Shown here one piece after another: positions 17,742 to 27,040 of a stretch of DNA of 52,766 nt. The first letter of the stretch is position 1. Every line of letters begins with the position of its first letter. The position numbers and the translations under genes are program-made. Source of the stretch: Parasutterella secunda (GTDB taxonomy: Bacteria > Pseudomonadota > Gammaproteobacteria > Burkholderiales > Burkholderiaceae_F); the NCBI RefSeq assembly GCF_023336895.1, contig NZ_JAMBLT010000011.1:1-52766 (forward strand), in the 5' to 3' direction. The notes under the pieces were generated by a model, which ran no database searches, was not told the DNA's origin, and saw only the letters and a program-made list of their open reading frames with translations.

Positions 17742-20498
17742 ATGGCAGCACTTAACCAGGCAAAAATCATCAAAGGCCTAGAAAATTTAACCAATAACCT
17801 TAATCAAAACTTATTCTTCTTCGATTTTTTGAAGATCTTTGGTTTCTCTCAACCAACTATCCAAAAATTAGTCAAAGATGACCGCAGTCGAAATATTGGT
17901 ATCCAAGACGGCGACTATGGTTTAACAAAGCAAATTTACTTTCGCTCAATTAAACACAATCAAAATGCCAGAGCTGAACTGGATAAGTTGCTGAAGGAAT
18001 CCGTTATTAAAACTCAGAAGGTTCGTTTCGTTATTGTCACTAACTTTAAAACTTTGGTGGCTTTTGATGCTCGAGTAGAAGACAGCATTGAAATTGATAT
18101 TGAGGACCTCAGAAGCAACTACGATTTCTTCCTGCCTTTGACGGGTAAATACGAAAAGCCGCTGGCCTATTCAACCCATCCAGCTGATACGAAAGCCTGC
18201 GAAAAGATGGGAAGGCTCTATGACATCATTCGTCAATTAAATCATTACGATGAGTCTAATCTTCATACACTTAACGTATTTCTGACCAGACTGCTTTTCT
18301 GTTTCTTTGCAGAAGATACAGGGATCTTTCCCGTTGAAGGGCAAATGACAACAGCCATAGAGTCCATGACTCAAAAGGATGGGAAAGATTTACAGGAGTT
18401 CTTTACAGATTTGTTTGCAATCTTGGATTTGCCTGAGAATTCCAAGTTTAGAAAAGATTATCCGGCCACTTTACAAGCCTTTCCCTATGTCAACGGAGGG
18501 CTTTTCAAAGAAAAGTGTGCTATCCCAAAAATGAATGCTAAAGCAAGAAATATCTTACTTGATTGTGGCCGTTTGACTTGGGCAGATATTTCACCGGTTA
18601 TCTTCGGCTCTATGTTCCAGTCTGTCATGGATCCGGAACTCCGCCATGAATTGGGTGCTCACTATACCAGCGAAAAGAACATCTTTAAGGTTATTGGACC
18701 GCTGTTCTTAGATGACCTTAAAGCGGAGCTAGAAGGCATTCTTGAACTCAAGCAAGGTAAATCTAAGCTCAAGAAACTGCAAGATTTTCAGAATAAACTA
18801 ACCTCTATCGTTTGTTTGGACCCTGCTGCCGGCTGTGGTAATTTCTTGATTGTTGCTTATAGAGAATTAAAGCAACTGGAATTACAGACTGTTGAGGCAA
18901 TGCTTAGCTTTGAGAAAGTAAAAGACCAGTCTTTATTTATGGCGGATTGGGCCGAAAAATATTCAAAAGTTAGCATTGATCAGTTTTATGGAATTGAAAT
19001 TGAAGAATTTCCTGTTGATATTGCACGAGTTTCTATGTGGTTAATGGAACACGTCATGAACAGGCGGTTTGGCGAACGGCTTGGAACTGTTATTCCATCA
19101 ATTCCACTAAGATCTTCAGCTCACATTGTTTGTCAAAATGCCTTAAAAATGGACTGGAATCAATTTGTTCAAACTGATAAAACAGTCTATTTGATATCTA
19201 ATCCTCCGTTTTCAGGAGCTCGATCGATGACTGAGGCTCAAAAAGCCGATTTAATTGAAGTCGTCGGAAACGTAAAAAACAACAAGCTCCTTGATTATGT
19301 TTGCGCGTGGTATTTTAAAGCTGCACAGTTTATGGAACATCAAAGTTCAGAAGCTGCTTTTGTTTCCACAAATTCAATTTGTCAAGGTGAGCAAGTTGCT
19401 CCATTATGGGGACAGTTGTTTTCTCATGGAATTCATATAAATTTTGCACATCAAACATTTCAGTGGAAAAATGAAGCAAAACTTAATGCGGGTGTGTACT
19501 GTGTCATCGTGGGGTTCAGTAAAAAAAATAAAACAGAAAAAAAACTCTTTACATATCAGACAGTTCAGTCAGATTTTTCAATGAAAAAAGTTGACAGCAT
19601 TAACGCCTATCTACTAAATGCAAATCCAGATATATTCGTCAAAGCTTCTGAAAAAGAACTTTGCAACCAACGTCCAATGTGCTACGGGAATATGCCGAGA
19701 GATGGAGGTCATTTAATTATTGAAGAGGAAGATCTAGAAAAATTTAAATCTGTTCCCGAGGTTTTACCTTATATCCATCAATTAATCGGAGCGACAGAGC
19801 TTCTTTACAGTAAGAAACGATATTGTCTCTGGCTTAAAAATGCTCCGCAAACAGTGCTTGACATACCAATAGTTAAGGATCGTATTGATAGAGTTCGTAA
19901 GGTTAGACTGGGAAGTAAGGCTTCATCCACAAGAAAATTCGCCGATAAAAGTCACCTGTTTTGTCAAATAACGCAACCAGATAATCAAGATTACATTGCG
20001 GTGCCTAGAGTTACGTCTGAGAGAAGAGACTACATCCCTTGTCAAATAATGACTAGCGATGTTATCACCACAGACCTTTGCCAACTTGTATTAAGCTCTT
20101 CGCCTTTCGACTTCGGCATCCTCGAATCCCGTATGCACATGACCTGGATGCGAACGGTTTGCGGACGTTTAGAGTCTCGATACCGGTATTCAAGAGACCT
20201 ATGTTACAACACTTTCCCTTGGCCCCAAGTGAATCAAAAACAAAAAGAACAGATCGAAAACTTAGCGACAAATGTCTTGATCGCTCGTGAGATGTATCCT
20301 GAAATGACGTTGGCAGAGTTATATGATCCGGATAAGATGCCTGAAGATCTGAAAAAGGCTCATCAAGAATTAGACCTTGCGGTGGATCATTTGTACCGTA
20401 AAAAAGGTTTTGAAAGCGATGAAGATCGCCTCCAACACTTATTTAAACGCTATGAAGCGCTTGTTAATGGTAAAGACATCGCTTTAATTGAAGATTAG
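17742..20498 (+). CDS. MmeI-like DNA methyltransferase with target recognition domain
   Basis: A 918-residue adenine-specific class I SAM-dependent DNA methyltransferase, built like the MmeI family. Order: N-terminal domain (1-135), helical spacer (about 150-300), methyltransferase core and C-terminal target recognition and helical region (about 600-918). The core has ELRHELGAHYTS, motif I DPAAGCGNF (360-368) and catalytic motif IV NPPF (487-490). MmeI itself has a D-ExK nuclease at its N-terminus; here that part is short and I see no D...ExK, only KVRFVIVTNFKTLVAFDA (93-110). It therefore probably methylates only, with cleavage left to partners. The helicase starts 12 bases downstream and a GIY-YIG nuclease follows. 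Confidence 0.88.
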   Translation: MAALNQAKIIKGLENLTNNLNQNLFFFDFLKIFGFSQPTIQKLVKDDRSRNIGIQDGDYGLTKQIYFRSIKHNQNARAELDKLLKESVIKTQKVRFVIVTNFKTLVAFDARVEDSIEIDIEDLRSNYDFFLPLTGKYEKPLAYSTHPADTKACEKMGRLYDIIRQLNHYDESNLHTLNVFLTRLLFCFFAEDTGIFPVEGQMTTAIESMTQKDGKDLQEFFTDLFAILDLPENSKFRKDYPATLQAFPYVNGGLFKEKCAIPKMNAKARNILLDCGRLTWADISPVIFGSMFQSVMDPELRHELGAHYTSEKNIFKVIGPLFLDDLKAELEGILELKQGKSKLKKLQDFQNKLTSIVCLDPAAGCGNFLIVAYRELKQLELQTVEAMLSFEKVKDQSLFMADWAEKYSKVSIDQFYGIEIEEFPVDIARVSMWLMEHVMNRRFGERLGTVIPSIPLRSSAHIVCQNALKMDWNQFVQTDKTVYLISNPPFSGARSMTEAQKADLIEVVGNVKNNKLLDYVCAWYFKAAQFMEHQSSEAAFVSTNSICQGEQVAPLWGQLFSHGIHINFAHQTFQWKNEAKLNAGVYCVIVGFSKKNKTEKKLFTYQTVQSDFSMKKVDSINAYLLNANPDIFVKASEKELCNQRPMCYGNMPRDGGHLIIEEEDLEKFKSVPEVLPYIHQLIGATELLYSKKRYCLWLKNAPQTVLDIPIVKDRIDRVRKVRLGSKASSTRKFADKSHLFCQITQPDNQDYIAVPRVTSERRDYIPCQIMTSDVITTDLCQLVLSSSPFDFGILESRMHMTWMRTVCGRLESRYRYSRDLCYNTFPWPQVNQKQKEQIENLATNVLIAREMYPEMTLAELYDPDKMPEDLKKAHQELDLAVDHLYRKKGFESDEDRLQHLFKRYEALVNGKDIALIED

Positions 20499-20510
20499 GA
20501 GCACGATGAC

Positions 20511-22568
20511 ATGCCCGACATTCTGACTGTTAGATATGCACAAACTGGTAAAAGTACAGCTCAAAACGCGATGGGTATGCGTGAGATGCAGGCTCGTGCT
20601 TACGACAAGCGAGATGCTCAGTACCTTCTGATCAAAGCGCCTCCGGCCTCAGGTAAGTCTCGTGCTTTGATGTTTATTGCCTTGGATAAGGTAATGAAGC
20701 AAGGCTTAGAAAAGGTCATCATTGCCGTGCCAGAAATGTCTATTGGCGGTTCCTTTAAAGACACCGAATTGATGAAATTCGGTTTCTTTGCCGATTGGCA
20801 TGTTGATCCAAAATACAACCTTTGTACCCCAGGTAGTGACGGCAAAGTTGATCAGGTCAAAGCCTTTATGAAGGACAAGGATGCACATTATTTGATCTGT
20901 ACCCATGCCACGTTCCGCTTTGCCTATGAAAAAATTGGCGATCCCAAGTTATTCAATAAGACTCTGATTGCCATCGATGAGTTCCATCACACTTCTGCAG
21001 AAGAAGGCAATATTCTCGGCGGAATTATTGATGATTTGATGGATCGATCAGCCGCCCACATTGTGGCTATGACCGGCTCCTATTTCCGAGGTGATGCCGT
21101 ACCTATTCTTCGTCCGGAAGATGAAGCCAAATTTACTCAGGTCACCTATACCTACTACGAACAGTTAAATGGCTACAAGTACCTTAAGTCTTTAGGGATC
21201 GGTTATCACTTCTACCAAGGACGTTATTTTGACGCAATTAAAGAAGTCTTGAATCTCGACAAGAAGACGATTGTTCATATTCCGAATGTTAACGCCATGG
21301 AGTCCACCGGCCTCAAGCTTGATGAGGTTGAACGGATCATGGATGTGATCGGGAAAGTTGTTAGCCAGGATCCAAATACCGGCATTTACACTGTGCGCAC
21401 TAAGACTGGGAAGCTTCTTAAGGTTGCTGACCTTGTGAATGACTCTCCTATCCGAGTCAATGTCCTTCAATACCTTCGTAACATCAAAGAGAAGGACGAA
21501 ATGGACATCATCATCGCTTTGGGCATGGCCAAAGAAGGTTTCGACTGGCCGTGGTGCGAGCACGTGTTAACAGTGGGCTATCGTTCATCCTTGACGGAAA
21601 TCATCCAGATTATCGGTCGTGCAACTCGTGATTGTGTAGGTAAGACTCATGCACAGTTCACGAATTTGATTGCTCAGCCAGATGCTGAAGACGAAGACGT
21701 GAAAACGTCAGTCAATAATATGCTGAAGGCCATTACCGTATCGCTTTTGATGGAGCAGGTCTTAGCACCCAACATTACCTTTAAGCCTCGCTCACTAATC
21801 GGAGTGGAGGAAGTCATTCCACCGGGAACAGTCATCATCGAAGATACAGATAATCCCGTGTCTCCTCGAGTGGCAAAGATTCTTCAGGAAGGTGGCGTGC
21901 AAGACGTCATCACGGCAGTTATTCAGGATACGAAGACTGTTGGTCCAATGATTGTCGAAGAACAACAACCGAAACTTTTCACAGAAGTCGATATTCCTAA
22001 GATCGTCACTCGACTTTATCCGGACTTAACGCCTGAAGAGGCAAAGCACGTAGCCTCTGCTGCCCAAACAGAAATGGTCATTCACTCCAATGGTGGTCTT
22101 ATTGATGGAAAGGATTTGCCTCCCGGTGTAGTGATTCATGATCCAAAGGGTGGCGAAGAAACAACGGAAGAAGGGTCAGAAGACACTGAAAGATCAGATG
22201 AACGAGAACGTGATCCTCAGAAAGGTGCCTCTCAATTCTTAAAAGTTGGAGAAAAGTTCGTCAACATTGAGAAGTTGGATATCGACCTGATTGCCCAAAT
22301 TAATCCTTTCCAAGGAGCCTATGAGATCTTGTCTAAATCGGTTAATGCTCCGATGCTGAAAACCATTCAGGATATTGTGGTCTCCAATCGATCCGGTATG
22401 ACGGAAGAAGAAGCTGTTCTTTTGTGGCCGAACATTGAAGAGTTTGTTAAAGAGTTTGGGGCTCGTCCGTCCATTATGTCTAACGATCCTTACGAAAAAC
22501 GTCTCGCTGAAGCTTTGGCATTTATCCAGAAGAAGAAAGCAGAACGTTTAGCTGCTCAACAGCAATAG
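20511..22568 (+). CDS. SF2 (DEAD/DEAH-type) helicase, defence-associated
   Basis: A 685-residue ATP-dependent translocase. Motif I APPASGKS (43-50), motif II DEFH (156-159), motif III MTGS (187-190) and motif VI QIIGRATRD (366-374) are all present. They define a superfamily 2 ATPase of the restriction-translocase type. The last 250 residues are unrelated to known domains and include an acidic, glutamate-rich linker (GGEETTEEGSEDTERSDERE). It is set between the methyltransferase and the GIY-YIG nuclease with gaps of about 12 bases and good ribosome sites (AGGAG, GGAAG), so the three are one operon. It probably moves along DNA between recognition and cleavage. Confidence 0.9.
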   Translation: MPDILTVRYAQTGKSTAQNAMGMREMQARAYDKRDAQYLLIKAPPASGKSRALMFIALDKVMKQGLEKVIIAVPEMSIGGSFKDTELMKFGFFADWHVDPKYNLCTPGSDGKVDQVKAFMKDKDAHYLICTHATFRFAYEKIGDPKLFNKTLIAIDEFHHTSAEEGNILGGIIDDLMDRSAAHIVAMTGSYFRGDAVPILRPEDEAKFTQVTYTYYEQLNGYKYLKSLGIGYHFYQGRYFDAIKEVLNLDKKTIVHIPNVNAMESTGLKLDEVERIMDVIGKVVSQDPNTGIYTVRTKTGKLLKVADLVNDSPIRVNVLQYLRNIKEKDEMDIIIALGMAKEGFDWPWCEHVLTVGYRSSLTEIIQIIGRATRDCVGKTHAQFTNLIAQPDAEDEDVKTSVNNMLKAITVSLLMEQVLAPNITFKPRSLIGVEEVIPPGTVIIEDTDNPVSPRVAKILQEGGVQDVITAVIQDTKTVGPMIVEEQQPKLFTEVDIPKIVTRLYPDLTPEEAKHVASAAQTEMVIHSNGGLIDGKDLPPGVVIHDPKGGEETTEEGSEDTERSDERERDPQKGASQFLKVGEKFVNIEKLDIDLIAQINPFQGAYEILSKSVNAPMLKTIQDIVVSNRSGMTEEEAVLLWPNIEEFVKEFGARPSIMSNDPYEKRLAEALAFIQKKKAERLAAQQQ

Positions 22569-22580
22569 GAAGACAGAGTT

Positions 22581-23819
22581 ATGGAACGTAAAGCACCAAC
22601 TTGTTTGGACGACATCTTAAATGGCGGTGCATTTGATTCATTAGGTTTGTTGGCTGATGTTCAGCCGGCTAAGCCAAAGACTGCGCCTGCTCAGTCAAAG
22701 GTTCGCAGCGCCTTCCAAGAAATTGTTGATTTCCGAACTAAAAATGGCAGAGCTCCGGAATTAAAAGCCTCCAATCTATCAGAGAAAATGCTGGCAGCCA
22801 GATTAATGTCTTATAGAAATAATCCGGTTAATGCTGCACAGGTTAAGGATTTGGATTGTTATGGCCTTCTTAATGTTGAGAGGGTAAAGGTTACAGAGAC
22901 GACGGATGCTACATCAAGCGTAGGTTCATTGGATGACATCCTCAATAGTTCCAATCCTTTGCTTGACGATGTTGACCCTTCTATTCTGAAAATTCAGCAC
23001 GTCTCCAAGCAATCGGCTGAAGATCGTGTTTGGCCAGATGAAATTGCTTCCAGGAAACCCTGTGAGGATTTCTACAATTTTGAGAAGTTGTTCCAAGACA
23101 CTCAACGAGACATTATCAATCGCAAAATAGAGGTGACCCGATTTAAGAGTGAAAAGCAAGTTGAGGTTGGTGACTTCTTCATTCTGAGTGGTCTTATCTG
23201 TTTTGTGGATTCAATTATTGAAGACACTAAAGAGACTTCGGCACGAGAGAATCCTCGTCTTCGAGTTATTTTTGAAAATGGCATTGAAACCAACATCCTC
23301 AAACGTTCATTAGCCAGAGCCTTGTATAAAGATCCAAATGGCCGAAGAATCGTGCCTGACGCTGAAGCAGTGACACGTAAATTGCAAGGGCTTTCCCATA
23401 AAGACAAGGCAACTGGCTGTATTTACATTTTGGCTAGTGAAACCAAAGCTCCAGCCCTCGTCAACCTGAAGCTTCAAGGTCGATTGGTCAAGATCGGATA
23501 TTCCAGTCAAGCGGTAGAAGAGCGCATTAAGAATGCTGAGAATGATCCAACTTATTTGGAGGCACCGGTAAAAATATTGGCCTCCTTAGACTGCTACAAC
23601 CTAAATCCTCAAAAGGTGGAGCATTTGATACATGCATTCTTAGCTAAACAGCGTTTAAACATGACCTTGATTAGTTCCAAGGGCGTCGCTTACAAACCTA
23701 CGGAGTGGTTCATGGTTGACCGGGATACGGCGATTGCTGTGGCCGAACACATTGTAGCTGGAGACATCATGAATTACAGAATGGACAATACTACAGGTAG
23801 GATCAAGCGTGTTCGATAG
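22581..23819 (+). CDS. GIY-YIG (T5orf172-like) nuclease
   Basis: A 412-residue protein with a C-terminal GIY-YIG nuclease domain of the T5orf172 type (about 278-395). GCIYIL (279-284) is the GIY strand, VKIGYSS (303-309) the YIG strand, R315 the conserved arginine in EERIKNAE, E347 in KVEHLIH the metal-binding glutamate, and TEWF (374-377) the late motif. The first 270 residues hold two copies of an LDDILN motif (residues 9-14 and 117-122) in low-complexity stretches, possibly docking sites. It ends the methyltransferase-helicase operon and is the likely DNA-cutting subunit. Confidence 0.85.
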   Translation: MERKAPTCLDDILNGGAFDSLGLLADVQPAKPKTAPAQSKVRSAFQEIVDFRTKNGRAPELKASNLSEKMLAARLMSYRNNPVNAAQVKDLDCYGLLNVERVKVTETTDATSSVGSLDDILNSSNPLLDDVDPSILKIQHVSKQSAEDRVWPDEIASRKPCEDFYNFEKLFQDTQRDIINRKIEVTRFKSEKQVEVGDFFILSGLICFVDSIIEDTKETSARENPRLRVIFENGIETNILKRSLARALYKDPNGRRIVPDAEAVTRKLQGLSHKDKATGCIYILASETKAPALVNLKLQGRLVKIGYSSQAVEERIKNAENDPTYLEAPVKILASLDCYNLNPQKVEHLIHAFLAKQRLNMTLISSKGVAYKPTEWFMVDRDTAIAVAEHIVAGDIMNYRMDNTTGRIKRVR

Positions 23820-23944
23820 GATTTAACAATGAAGTGTCAAGAAACAATTTGATGAATATCCAACAGTGCTAGGGCACTTCTGGTTCACCTTGAGGACACG
23901 CACCTCATTTATGAAAATAATCGGTTAACTACCTTGCTTAAAAA

Positions 23945-25750
23945 ATGAATGCACCTTCCACAAAAATTGAGTCATACGCAGTATTAGCAGTCACAAGAGC
24001 TCTAGACTTAGCTCCATTGCTGAAATGTGAGATTAATACAAACGATAAAAGCCCCTCATGGGACGGATTTGTTTATTTTTATCGCAAAGATGATCATAAA
24101 AAAGAAAATCTTGGTGGAAGAGTTCCCGTGCAAGTGAAGGGTATTACCAATAGCAAAAAAAGAGAGAAATTCTCTTATCGAGTAAATGTATCAGACCTGA
24201 AAAATTATAAAGCCGACGGCGGAGTCGTTTATTTCGTAGTTCAAGTTTCGGAAACTTTGGAAGATGCTACTGTTTATTACAAGACTCTGACTAAATTAAC
24301 GATCGAAAAGATACTTGCTACCTGTTCAAAGAAGGAGAAAACTAAGTCTATAACTTTTGAAAAGCTACCCTCTGATGTTAGTGATATCACTGAGATATTT
24401 TCAAATTTTCATCTCCATAAAAACAAGCAATACAGCTTTGATATTTCTCAGATGCGTAAACTCAGTGAGTTAGAACCACATTCACAGTTGAGATTTCAAG
24501 TATCAACTCTTGCTCGGAAAGATCCAGTTAGATCGCTGTTAAACAACGAGGTTTTCGCTTACGTAAAAGAAGGAAATCTAGATATTCCAGTTATGGATGA
24601 GTTAAAAATTACAGAGGTCAAAAGCTCAGTTCTTTGTTTCATCAATACGCCAGAGTTTCAATATCCAGTGTCAATAATAAGAACTCGAGATACTGATTCA
24701 GCAGTCATTTCGAATTTCATGAAATTTGATTTAAGAAAAAACAAACTTAGTCTCACATTTTCTACTTTATTAAGAGAAAAAATTAGGCAACTAAAAATCT
24801 GGCTTGTCGGTGTAAAAGACAAGCAAATACTGATTAATTCTCTTGAGCATAACGATTTGTCTCTAAAAATCCCTTTTGAAGATTTTATTGACATACCCGA
24901 TGAAATGACCGATGAGAAGCTGTTAACCTCTGAAATCAATCAATTGACAAGATTTTCTGAATTATTAGAAAAGCTTCATGTAGAAAAAGATCTTGATTTA
25001 AGCCAACTTGAAACTAAAGAAGTTGAAAAACTTGAGATATTGCATAGAGGTATAGTTTTAGGAGAAACCATACCTGTTAAAGATCCTAATACTAAAATTT
25101 GTGTCGAAAAAACGGGAAATCTGCTGCTTGTTATTCTTCAAGTACAGAACAAAGACAACCCTCAACAAGTTAATTTATTTAATATTTTTTCAGATCAACA
25201 CAAAGTTGAGGGTCGGTATAAATTAAAGTCTAAAGAGTATCCTACATCGATCTTCTCAGTAATGTCCGTTGATCAACTTGCAACGATAGACAATTTAAAC
25301 CTTCGGGACATAGTTATTTCATTTGATCAATTTAAGAATCAAAATCCCCATTTATGTGGTCTTGCCAATCAGACACTCTTAAATCTTTTGAGTGCTTACG
25401 ACAAAAGTGAACAGAGGTGCCTTTTGGAGTCGGCTACTGAGTTAGCACTATGGATTAAGCATAACTTCAACAAAAATCAATTATCCGACGAGATTATGGA
25501 TATCAATCTTATGCAAACTTATGCCAGACAACGTCAATTATCTGACAAAGAAAAAGCACGATTGAACGAGATTACAACGAGTTCAATAGAATCTAGATTT
25601 AAAGTTGCCGCTTATTTATTGCTTGATGAAATACATCAAGCAAAAGATCTCTGGAAAACTTTATCAAAAAAAGAAAAAAAGGAATTTATGACTTGGCCTA
25701 TTAGTCATTTCTTTAACAGAAATAACACTACCAAAATGGCGGTCCCATGA
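23945..25750 (+). CDS. DUF4365-like nuclease-domain protein
   Basis: A 601-residue protein. Residues 1-150 match the DUF4365 pattern: SYAVLAVTRAL, SWDGFVYFY with D40, and VPVQVKGI (60-67) with Q63 and K65. This is a PD-(D/E)xK-like nuclease core in which Q replaces the usual E. The remaining 450 residues, rich in charged helices, match nothing I recognise. It lies 125 bases after the GIY-YIG gene on the same strand. No strong ribosome site is seen. A role in nucleic-acid defence is likely from the fold and neighbours. It may be a stand-alone system or an accessory of the upstream operon. Confidence 0.7.
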   Translation: MNAPSTKIESYAVLAVTRALDLAPLLKCEINTNDKSPSWDGFVYFYRKDDHKKENLGGRVPVQVKGITNSKKREKFSYRVNVSDLKNYKADGGVVYFVVQVSETLEDATVYYKTLTKLTIEKILATCSKKEKTKSITFEKLPSDVSDITEIFSNFHLHKNKQYSFDISQMRKLSELEPHSQLRFQVSTLARKDPVRSLLNNEVFAYVKEGNLDIPVMDELKITEVKSSVLCFINTPEFQYPVSIIRTRDTDSAVISNFMKFDLRKNKLSLTFSTLLREKIRQLKIWLVGVKDKQILINSLEHNDLSLKIPFEDFIDIPDEMTDEKLLTSEINQLTRFSELLEKLHVEKDLDLSQLETKEVEKLEILHRGIVLGETIPVKDPNTKICVEKTGNLLLVILQVQNKDNPQQVNLFNIFSDQHKVEGRYKLKSKEYPTSIFSVMSVDQLATIDNLNLRDIVISFDQFKNQNPHLCGLANQTLLNLLSAYDKSEQRCLLESATELALWIKHNFNKNQLSDEIMDINLMQTYARQRQLSDKEKARLNEITTSSIESRFKVAAYLLLDEIHQAKDLWKTLSKKEKKEFMTWPISHFFNRNNTTKMAVP

Positions 25751-25756
25751 GTTCTA

Positions 25757-25868
25757 ACCGGACAGGCTGACTGCCACAAGCGGTCGATATATTGGTAATA
25801 TCGTTCGTCAGCCTTATCCTTTTGCCAATTCCTTTTATCCTTAGCAATTGAGACTTGCCAAGCACAAC
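25757..25868 (-). pseudogene. Fragment of a TOPRIM primase-like gene
   Basis: This 112-base segment matches 32011-32122, inside the primase-like gene of this same element, at 106 of 112 positions with no gap. Read on the minus strand it codes CAWQVSIAKDKRN onward to QSACPV, with four amino-acid changes from the intact gene. The changes are mostly non-synonymous, so this is not a recent copy but a piece of a related element. It marks a recombination scar at the boundary between the DUF4365 gene and mcrC. A short open stretch on the plus strand (25871-25960) after it may be another gene remnant. Confidence 0.85.
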
Positions 25869-25978
25869 ACCATTTGATATTTCATGATGAAAAATTATCT
25901 GGAACCGACATAACTTACGGAGAAGAGCTAGTTTGGAATGATTGTAAAAAACTTCGCTAATTTTTCCTATTAAAGGTT

Positions 25979-27040
25979 TTAGGACAAATTTTTAATATAT
26001 TCGGCAATTTCATTTAATTGACGTCTGATATGGCGGAATTCTGTACCTAGGTTTAATGATTTAACACAGATATTATTTTTGTGCATTACATAGGAGAAGT
26101 CTGGAGATAAAGCTTCTCCCGTTTTTGCATAAAGAAGCATTCCTGATACTTTCCCAGTAGCTTGAGGATCTAAATTTTTTACGTAAGTAAATATTTGGTA
26201 CAGATTGCTGGAATGAAGTTGTTGCTTTTCATAGTGAGTTCTAAAAACCGAACTGTAGTACTTGGCGTCGATAATCAATGTTCTGTCACCATAGTGAAGC
26301 ACAATATCGGACTTCATTGTTGGCAAGAACTCAATTCCTAAGTTATTACCAGAATCATCCAGGCACCAATTAATGTAAGGAGCTTCGGGCTTAAGTTCAG
26401 GATATTCAGCTTTAAAATATTCCAGAATAAACCGTTCATAAAGACGATTCATATGTTCATCGCTAAAGCTCAGTAGTTTAAATTTGCCCTTTTCAGTTGT
26501 AGTAATCTGTCCATTCAGTACGAAATAACAAAGATTCATGAGCATTCGATAACTTTGGTTATTTCTCTGATATTTCAACTGATCCCAGCGAATAAGTTTG
26601 GGATTAATCTCTGACACTCGATAAAGACGCTCTAGATTTTTCCTCAAAGCAAGACGGTACTCAGGGGTAACTCGGCTGCTACTGAGCAGTAGAAAGGAAG
26701 CTGTTTTCAAAATTTGGTTAAACAGATTATCTTCCGACAAAGAATCAAACTCACAGGTAAGAACTCGCTTTTGCTGAACGCAATTCTTTAGAGTACCTTG
26801 AAGGTTCAGCTTACCCCGCAATAAGGGCAGTTGATCTTTTTCTTCCGTATAGACACGATAAAGTCCCTGCTTAATTTGTTGGGAAATTCCTTTAGAGAGG
26901 ATGGCGGCGAAAAGGTTTTCGATATTATCGAAGTCTTCACCAGCAATATTCTCATAGGCATTACTACTTTTGAGTACCTGAAAGGCATAGCTCAGCATGT
27001 AGTAAATATTTTTAATGAAAATGCCTTTGTCTTCGGTCAT
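25979..27040 (-). CDS. mcrC: McrC, nuclease subunit of McrBC restriction system
   Basis: A 353-residue partner of the McrB GTPase; together they cut DNA with modified cytosines. The N-terminal region contains NIYYMLSYAF and LPLLRGKLNL (71-80), both typical of McrC. The PD-(D/E)xK nuclease site is D245 and D258-A-K260 in SDIVLHYGDRTLIIDAKYY. Its ATG overlaps the mcrB stop by four bases (27037-27040), so translation is coupled. It is convergent with the DUF4365 gene across a scar region. Confidence 0.93.
   Translation of the reverse strand: MTEDKGIFIKNIYYMLSYAFQVLKSSNAYENIAGEDFDNIENLFAAILSKGISQQIKQGLYRVYTEEKDQLPLLRGKLNLQGTLKNCVQQKRVLTCEFDSLSEDNLFNQILKTASFLLLSSSRVTPEYRLALRKNLERLYRVSEINPKLIRWDQLKYQRNNQSYRMLMNLCYFVLNGQITTTEKGKFKLLSFSDEHMNRLYERFILEYFKAEYPELKPEAPYINWCLDDSGNNLGIEFLPTMKSDIVLHYGDRTLIIDAKYYSSVFRTHYEKQQLHSSNLYQIFTYVKNLDPQATGKVSGMLLYAKTGEALSPDFSYVMHKNNICVKSLNLGTEFRHIRRQLNEIAEYIKNLS

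Noticed and set aside
25871-25960. Thirty codons on the plus strand ending in a stop, with protein-like content
   Set aside because: Too short and without a start to call as a gene; mentioned only as possible debris of the recombination scar.
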